A DNA stretch of 10,356 bases, taken from the NCBI GenBank assembly GCA_945888585.1, contig CAMDAI010000030.1:1-10356 (forward strand), written 5' to 3'. The DNA is from Rickettsia typhi (GTDB lineage Bacteria; Pseudomonadota; Alphaproteobacteria; Rickettsiales; UBA1997). The notes below the pieces were generated by a model. That model worked only from the letters and a program-made list of their open reading frames with translations. It was not told the origin of the DNA and ran no database searches. Each line of letters starts with the position of its first letter. Position 1 is the first letter of the stretch. Made by a program: the position numbers and the translations under genes. Of the stretch, positions 6,237 to 10,356 are shown one piece after another.

Positions 6237-7616
6237 TTACTTCTTAATTCCAAACTGATTTTGCATAGCGGATAAGTCGGGATTTCCGACTAGATTTTTG
6301 AGGGAATTATGGTCCATTTTGCCGACTTTTTTGACCATTTTTTGCATTTGTTTGAATTTTTTTAGAAGGCGGTTAACTTCTTGAATATTGCTTCCGGCAC
6401 CGGTGGCGATTCTTTTTTTTCTGGAAGAATTTAAAATGTCAGGATTTTTGCGCTCTTTTGGTGTCATTGATAAAATTAAAGCTTCTTGTCTTAACATTTC
6501 TTTCTCACTAAAGCCTGAATTTGCTAGCTGTTCTTTAATTTTTCCAGCACCAGGAAGAAAACTTAAAATATTAGAAATGCCACCCATTCTTTTCATATTT
6601 TTGAGCTGAGAAGCTAAATCATTTAAATCAAAATGCCCTTGTTTTAATTTCTTTTCAGCTTTTGTCATTTCAGCTTCATCGAACATTTCTTGAGCTTTTT
6701 CAACTAAAGAAACTACGTCACCCATACCTAAAATGCGTGAGGCAATTCTTTTCGGATCAAATTCTTCTAATTCATTAATTTTTTCTCCACTGCCTAAAAA
6801 TTTTATTGGACGATCAGTTGCAACTTTCATAGTAATTGCTGCCCCGCCTCTATTGTCACCATCAATTCTGGTTAAAATAATTCCATCAACTCCGACTTTT
6901 TCTTTAAAGCTATTGGCAATATTAATGGCATCTTGGCCAGTAAGAGAATCTACTACTAATAAAGTTTCATGAGGAGTGGCAATTTTTTTTACCTGATATA
7001 GTTCATCCATTAATTCATTATCAATATGAGTTCGTCCAGCAGTATCTAAAATCAAAACGTCATAATTATACTCTTTGGCTTTAAGAAGAGCTCTCTTGGT
7101 GATTATAAGTGGTTCTTCTCCGGAAATAATTTCTAAACTATCAACTTCAACTTTTTTGGCTAAAACTGCTAATTGTTCTTGAGCCGCAGGACGTCTAGTA
7201 TCAAGAGATGCTAGTAAAATTTTCTTTTTATTATTTTTATGCAAAAAGCGATAGGCTAACTTTCCTGCGGAGGTGGTTTTACCAGCTCCTTGTAAACCAA
7301 CCATCATCAAAATTAATGGCGCTTTAACATTAAAATTAATCTCAGATTTTTCACTACCTAAAATTTCAACTAGCTCATCATTGACAATTTTAATAATCAT
7401 TTGTGCCGGTGAGACATTTTTTATCACCTGTTCATTAATGGCTTTTTCTTTAATTTTATTGATAAATTCACGAACTACTGGAAGTGCTACATCAGCTTCT
7501 AAAAGAGCAACTCGAATTTCTCTAAGAGATGAACTCAAATCATCTTCACTGATAAATTTTTTTCCTGATAAAGTATTAAATACTTTGCTTAAATTATTAG
7601 TTATATTATCGAACAT
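6237..7616 (-). CDS. ffh: Signal recognition particle GTPase Ffh (SRP54)
   Basis: Ffh binds 4.5S RNA and signal sequences of nascent membrane proteins and delivers ribosomes to the receptor FtsY. The 459-residue product is full length. The N domain (about 1-95) includes LREIRVALLEADVALPVV. The G domain has the P-loop GLQGAGKT (107-114), DTRRPAAQEQL (139-149), DTAGR (191-195) and TRIDGDNRGGAA (249-260), where Arg takes the place of the common Lys of TKxD. The linker is FLGSGEKINELEEFDP (273-288). The M domain has RMGGISNILSFLPGAG (343-358) and the RNA-binding region with SSRKKRIATGAGSNIQEV (397-414), ending in a Met-rich helix. Its ATG lies 3 bp after the ybgC stop, so translation is probably coupled. 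The 4.5S RNA gene (ffs) is not in this window. Confidence 0.98.
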   Translation of the reverse strand: MFDNITNNLSKVFNTLSGKKFISEDDLSSSLREIRVALLEADVALPVVREFINKIKEKAINEQVIKNVSPAQMIIKIVNDELVEILGSEKSEINFNVKAPLILMMVGLQGAGKTTSAGKLAYRFLHKNNKKKILLASLDTRRPAAQEQLAVLAKKVEVDSLEIISGEEPLIITKRALLKAKEYNYDVLILDTAGRTHIDNELMDELYQVKKIATPHETLLVVDSLTGQDAINIANSFKEKVGVDGIILTRIDGDNRGGAAITMKVATDRPIKFLGSGEKINELEEFDPKRIASRILGMGDVVSLVEKAQEMFDEAEMTKAEKKLKQGHFDLNDLASQLKNMKRMGGISNILSFLPGAGKIKEQLANSGFSEKEMLRQEALILSMTPKERKNPDILNSSRKKRIATGAGSNIQEVNRLLKKFKQMQKMVKKVGKMDHNSLKNLVGNPDLSAMQNQFGIKK

Positions 7617-7619
7617 TTT

Positions 7620-8021
7620 TTATTTTATTTTTTCTAAAATTTCTGAAGGGATTCTTTTTGGTTTCATTGAAATGCTGTCCACACAGACAATTTCTACATC
7701 TAAAACATTTAGTAATTTTTCTTCACAAAACATTTCCTGATGCATTTTAATTGATGCGGCACCAATTTCGGAAATGATAGTTTTTATGTTGACCAAATTA
7801 TCTAATTTGGCCGTATTTTTATATTCAATTTCACATTTTTTAACTACAAAAATTAAGTTTAATTCTTTAATCAATGTCGATTGAAAAATATTTAGTGATC
7901 TTAAAAATTCAGTTCTAGCTCTTTCAAAAAATTTTAAATAATTAGCATAATAAACAACACCACCTGCATCGGTATCTTCATAATATATTCGATAATCAAT
8001 TAAGAATTTTTTATTTAGCAC
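7620..8021 (-). CDS. ybgC: YbgC-type acyl-CoA thioesterase (hotdog fold)
   Basis: YbgC proteins are small cytoplasmic 4-hydroxybenzoyl-CoA-thioesterase-like enzymes acting on acyl-CoA or acyl-ACP. The signature EDTDAGGVVYYANYLKFFER (15-34) contains the catalytic aspartate (D18), and RARTEFLR follows. I choose the GTG at 8021, giving 133 residues (M/V-LNKKFLIDYRIYYEDTDAGG), which matches the usual length of about 134. The only ATG in frame, at 8111, would add 30 residues that just read queD in another frame. With the GTG start the gene overlaps the end of queD by 11 nt. In most proteobacteria ybgC opens the tol-pal cluster. Here it sits between queD and ffh instead, and no tol gene is in the window. 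Confidence 0.9.
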   Translation of the reverse strand: MLNKKFLIDYRIYYEDTDAGGVVYYANYLKFFERARTEFLRSLNIFQSTLIKELNLIFVVKKCEIEYKNTAKLDNLVNIKTIISEIGAASIKMHQEMFCEEKLLNVLDVEIVCVDSISMKPKRIPSEILEKIK

Positions 8022-8436
8022 GGCTAATGGAATAACAATTTGGAGTTTCAAAAATTTTAATCTCAGTACACTCAGCCTGATATTTAATAAATAATTTCGG
8101 GCAAATATCATTTAATAAATGATCGGCAATATTTTCTGCAGTTGGATTATTTTTCATGTAGTAAATCTTTTGGCCAGTAATGCTGATGATTTTTTCACCC
8201 AATTCCCGATCTTTTTTATTTAAAATTACATTATGATCTAAATTGTCATCAATCCATTTTCCTAACACATCTTTTATGATCCCAAAGTCAATAATTCTGC
8301 CTAATTTATCCAATTTATTTGCAGCAAAACTGGCTTCCACCACATAGCGATGACCATGAAGCATTTTACATTTGCTTTCATGATTCATGACGCGATGAGC
8401 AGCATCAAATTCAATTCTTCTGGTAGAGGTAATCAT
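8011..8436 (-). CDS. queD: 6-carboxy-5,6,7,8-tetrahydropterin synthase (QueD)
   Basis: QueD converts dihydroneopterin triphosphate to 6-carboxytetrahydropterin, an early step to preQ0 and queuosine in tRNA. The 141-residue product has the three zinc histidines: H14 in FDAAHRV, and H27 and H29 in CKMLHGHRY. The catalytic cysteine is C23. The IIDFGIIKD segment (48-56), DNLDHNVIL (64-72, with the family Asp-His), NPTAEN (96-101) and the C-terminal IKIFETPNCYS with its glutamate are all in place. The CxxxHGH spacing fits QueD rather than the related animal-type PTPS enzymes. queC, queE and queF are not in the window. The gene is first in the queD-ybgC-ffh unit and has a plausible promoter at 8448-8477. 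Confidence 0.94.
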   Translation of the reverse strand: MITSTRRIEFDAAHRVMNHESKCKMLHGHRYVVEASFAANKLDKLGRIIDFGIIKDVLGKWIDDNLDHNVILNKKDRELGEKIISITGQKIYYMKNNPTAENIADHLLNDICPKLFIKYQAECTEIKIFETPNCYSISRAK

Positions 8437-8447
8437 TTTATTGTTTA

Positions 8448-8477
8448 ATTATGTTTGATCAATTAAACTGGCTTCAA
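8448..8477 (-). promoter_or_regulatory. Candidate promoter of queD-ybgC-ffh
   Basis: Read on the minus strand, TTGAAG (8477-8472, four of six) is followed after 18 bp by CATAAT (8453-8448, five of six), just upstream of the queD ATG at 8436. The predicted transcript would have a very short leader. It overlaps the hisI promoter on the other strand, so the two could compete for polymerase. Confidence 0.45.
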
Positions 8478-8492
8478 CCCTGATTCTATAAT
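8463..8492 (+). promoter_or_regulatory. Candidate promoter of hisI and the ModA-like gene
   Basis: A perfect -10 TATAAT lies at 8487-8492, with only a weak -35 (TTAAAC, 8463-8468, three of six) 18 bp upstream. Transcription would start around 8499, leaving roughly 18 nt before the hisI ATG at 8517. There is no histidine-rich leader peptide or attenuator between promoter and gene. Confidence 0.45.
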
Positions 8493-8516
8493 AATTCATT
8501 CTTTAAAGTAAATGCT

Positions 8517-8906
8517 ATGTTGCCCGATATTATTAAGTTTAACGAAAAAGGCTTAATTCCAGCTATAGCACAAGATTATAAAACTGGTGATGTTTTAATG
8601 ATGGCCTGGATGAATAAAGAAAGTCTTGAGTTTACTCTAAGAGAAAAAGTGGTCTGTTATTTTTCCAGATCAAGGCAGAAATTATGGAAAAAAGGCGAAA
8701 TATCAGGCCAAATTCAAAATTTAAAAGAAGTTTTAATTGATTGTGATGGAGACTCTATCTTGCTTAAAGTAGAACAAATTGGTGTTGCTTGTCACACCGG
8801 CAGGAAAAATTGCTTTTTTTATAAACTTGAAGATGATAACAAAATTACCATCAATCAAGAAATTCTAATTTCTGGGGAAAAACTTTATGGTAAAAAAGAT
8901 GATTAG
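8517..8906 (+). CDS. hisI: Phosphoribosyl-AMP cyclohydrolase (histidine biosynthesis)
   Basis: HisI opens the purine ring of phosphoribosyl-AMP, the third step of histidine synthesis. The 129-residue protein has the family blocks in order: LMMAWMNKESLEFT (27-40), YFSRSRQKLWKKGEISG (48-64), DCDGD (75-79) carrying the Mg2+ aspartates D75, D77 and D79 plus zinc ligand C76, and GVACHTGRKNCFF (89-101) with the other zinc cysteines C92 and C99. It is the monofunctional form: no HisE pyrophosphohydrolase domain is fused, and no other his gene is in the window. The start gives a standard N-terminus and lacks a Shine-Dalgarno motif. Its end overlaps the start of the ModA-like gene, so the two are co-translated. 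Confidence 0.96.
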   Translation: MLPDIIKFNEKGLIPAIAQDYKTGDVLMMAWMNKESLEFTLREKVVCYFSRSRQKLWKKGEISGQIQNLKEVLIDCDGDSILLKVEQIGVACHTGRKNCFFYKLEDDNKITINQEILISGEKLYGKKDD

Positions 8907-9699
8907 AATAGTTATAAAATTAGTAATGGTTTTACTGGTTTTAACACCGCTGAATTTAACAGCTAAAGAAGCTTCTAATATTACGATTTTTGCTGAATCC
9001 GATATGGCCAAGGTTTTGGCAGAAATTTCCAGAAATTATTCTAAAGAAAATAACACTATAGTTTCTATTAATTTAAATTCTTCTTCACAATTAATTAATG
9101 AAATTGATTCAGGAGAGCCAGCAGATGTGTTTATTTCTTCCCATGAAGATTGGATTGAGATGCTAAAGCATAAAGGATTAGTTGATGTCTATAATATTTC
9201 TAATATTGCTAAAGATAAGTTGGTTTTAGTAACGTCTAATAAAAATACTAATATAGATCTGAATAATATTAAAAAATTGGGCGACATTAATAAAATATTG
9301 AAATTTATTAGCAAAAAAGAGACCCCGATTGTTATTATTATTATTGATTCAGAATATACCTCTCTTGGACGCTATTCTGCCAAAATTATTAAAGATGCCA
9401 AAATCAATGACGGTAATGTATATAGAGATAATGATATATATAAAAAAGTGGAAGAAGATAAAAGAACGGTAATTAGTTTACTTGAAGAAAATAATAATTC
9501 TTGTGCAATTGTTTTGGCCAGTAGTTTGGTAAATCAAAAAAATATTAAAATTATTGCCGATATTCCTAATTTAGACATTTATTATCAGGCTCTAGTTATC
9601 GCTGGTGATGATATGAAGGAAGCAAGAAATTTCTTAAAATTTTTAAAGTCGGATAAAGCCAAAGAAATTATAACTAGAAATGGCTTTATTGTTGATTAA
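8887..9699 (+). CDS. ModA-like periplasmic substrate-binding protein, divergent
   Basis: The 270-residue protein begins with a basic stretch and a hydrophobic core (IRIVIKLVMVLLVLTPLNLTA, about 6-26), a likely Sec signal peptide cleaved near A26. The mature part has the fold signature of molybdate/tungstate-binding ModA: NITIFAESDMAKVLAEISRNY, then SSSQLINEIDSGEPADVFIS and DWIEMLKHKGLV, with a C-terminal FLKFLKSDKAKEIITRNGF helix typical of the family. Several oxyanion-ligand positions differ from classical ModA (see findings), so the substrate is uncertain. No modB or modC permease or ATPase gene is adjacent; the next gene is on the other strand. It overlaps hisI by 20 nt from ATG 8887, or by 8 nt if ATG 8899 is used. 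Both starts keep the signal peptide, and the first has a GGGGAAA tract 9 bp upstream, the only purine-rich site of this kind seen in the window. Confidence 0.8.
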   Translation: MVKKMIRIVIKLVMVLLVLTPLNLTAKEASNITIFAESDMAKVLAEISRNYSKENNTIVSINLNSSSQLINEIDSGEPADVFISSHEDWIEMLKHKGLVDVYNISNIAKDKLVLVTSNKNTNIDLNNIKKLGDINKILKFISKKETPIVIIIIDSEYTSLGRYSAKIIKDAKINDGNVYRDNDIYKKVEEDKRTVISLLEENNNSCAIVLASSLVNQKNIKIIADIPNLDIYYQALVIAGDDMKEARNFLKFLKSDKAKEIITRNGFIVD

Positions 9700-9742
9700 T
9701 TTATTTTCTTACAGATCCTAAAAGGAAATAAAAGGTCATTTT

Positions 9743-10356
9743 TTATTGCATTAGCCAAAGCATAATGGCTTTTTGAGCATGAAGACGATTTTCTGCTTCA
9801 TCAAAAACCACGGAATTTTTACCATCAATTACATCGGAAGTAACTTCAAAACCACGGTATGCTGGTAAGCAGTGAGTAAAAATAGCATTGGGTTTGGCCA
9901 ATTTCATCAAAGAATTATTAACTTGATAAGGGGCTAGTAATTTTAATTTTTTAGCTTTTTCTTCAAAGTCCTTATCAGATTTATCACCCATAGAAACCCA
10001 AGTATCAGTAATCAAAACATCAGCATTTTTGACAGCTTGCTTGGCGTCGTGGTAAAGATTTATTTTTGCTCCATTTTTCTGAGCTTTTTTAATTTCATTA
10101 TTAGAAAATGAAAAACTTTCAGGAACCGCAATATTTAAGGTATAATCAAAAGCTTTAGCAGCATGGATATAGGAATTTAATACATTATTGGCATCGCCAA
10201 ACCATGCCAAAATTTTTCCTTCTATACTATTGATTTGTTCCTCAATAGTTAAAATGCTAGCTATGATTTGACAAGGATGACTATAATCACTAAGTCCATT
10301 GATAATTGGTGATTTAGAGTTTTTGGCCATCTCAACAAGGGTTTGATGGTCATTAC
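9743..10356 (-). CDS. argF: Ornithine carbamoyltransferase, C-terminal two thirds (start outside window)
   Basis: OTCase joins carbamoyl phosphate and ornithine to make citrulline in arginine synthesis. The frame is open through the right edge of the window, so the N-terminal carbamoyl-phosphate domain with the STRT loop is missing; about 203 residues of roughly 300 are present. Visible motifs are LSDYSHPCQ (HPCQ carbamoyl-phosphate contact), WFGDANNVLNSY, DTWVSMG (ornithine loop), HCLPAYRGFEVT with the catalytic cysteine, and DEAENRLHAQKAIMLWLM at the C-terminus. The usual HCLPAHRG reads HCLPAYRG here, a conservative change. The length and C-terminal motifs fit anabolic ArgF. It converges on the ModA-like gene with a 43-bp gap that shows no clear terminator hairpin. 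Confidence 0.96.
   Translation of the reverse strand, partial: NDHQTLVEMAKNSKSPIINGLSDYSHPCQIIASILTIEEQINSIEGKILAWFGDANNVLNSYIHAAKAFDYTLNIAVPESFSFSNNEIKKAQKNGAKINLYHDAKQAVKNADVLITDTWVSMGDKSDKDFEEKAKKLKLLAPYQVNNSLMKLAKPNAIFTHCLPAYRGFEVTSDVIDGKNSVVFDEAENRLHAQKAIMLWLMQ

Noticed and set aside
7273..7740. 155-codon plus-strand frame opposite ffh and ybgC
   Set aside because: It is antisense to strongly conserved genes, and its hydrophobic, S/L/I-rich composition is what the reverse strand of such codons yields.
8022..8111. Extended ybgC start at ATG 8111
   Set aside because: The 30 added residues lie wholly within queD coding sequence in another frame and have no YbgC character; the GTG at 8021 gives the family's normal length.
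1..10356. CRISPR array, insertion sequence, prophage, toxin-antitoxin or defence module
   Set aside because: No regularly spaced repeats, transposase or integrase, terminal inverted repeats or defence-type domains are visible; nearly all genes are housekeeping.

Overview
The window looks like chromosomal DNA of an AT-rich alphaproteobacterium. MetK, uL13, uS9, Ffh and OTCase all have a proteobacterial, mostly alphaproteobacterial, look (for example the uL13 N-terminus with [11 protein letters not shown], and the extended uS9 N-terminus leading into RAYGTGRRKNSSARVW). Strong A+T bias, K/N/I-rich proteins and tight packing suggest a streamlined or host-associated lineage, perhaps Rickettsiales-like. 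Keeping hisI and argF would argue against a fully host-dependent Rickettsia-type metabolism. This placement is inference from family resemblance, not from a phylogeny. UGA acts as an ordinary stop.

Layout. 1-567 (+): C-terminal part of an outer-membrane beta-barrel protein, followed 16 bp later by metK (584-1741, +). 1742-2040: convergent spacer with a weak hairpin and possible gene debris. 2041-3216 (-): a QorA-like quinone oxidoreductase, followed directly in frame after its TAG stop by a doubtful 66-codon ORF. 3288-4726 (+): a PolB-like 3'-5' exonuclease and a RimJ/RimL-type GNAT acetyltransferase. 4761-4835 (+): tRNA-Thr(GGT) with encoded CCA and a good promoter. 4972-5897 (+): the rplM-rpsI ribosomal protein pair, ended by a strong bidirectional terminator at 5925-5964. 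6031-8436 (-): queD-ybgC-ffh, with 11-nt and 3-nt junctions, plus a small coiled-coil-like reading frame after ffh that has no ordinary start next to it. 8517-9699 (+): hisI overlapping a divergent ModA-like periplasmic binding protein, transcribed from a promoter that overlaps the divergent queD promoter. 9743-10356 (-): C-terminal two thirds of ornithine carbamoyltransferase (argF), cut by the window edge.

Functionally this is mostly housekeeping: SAM synthesis, translation (two r-proteins, a tRNA), membrane targeting (Ffh), queuosine precursor synthesis (QueD), histidine and arginine synthesis, and an envelope protein. I see no CRISPR array, insertion sequence, phage module, toxin-antitoxin pair or defence island, and I do not claim a new system. 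The points most worth a second look are the near-total absence of Shine-Dalgarno motifs before the starts, the orphan ModA-like protein with altered ligand positions, the unannotated frame after ffh, and the possible frameshifted remnant after qor.
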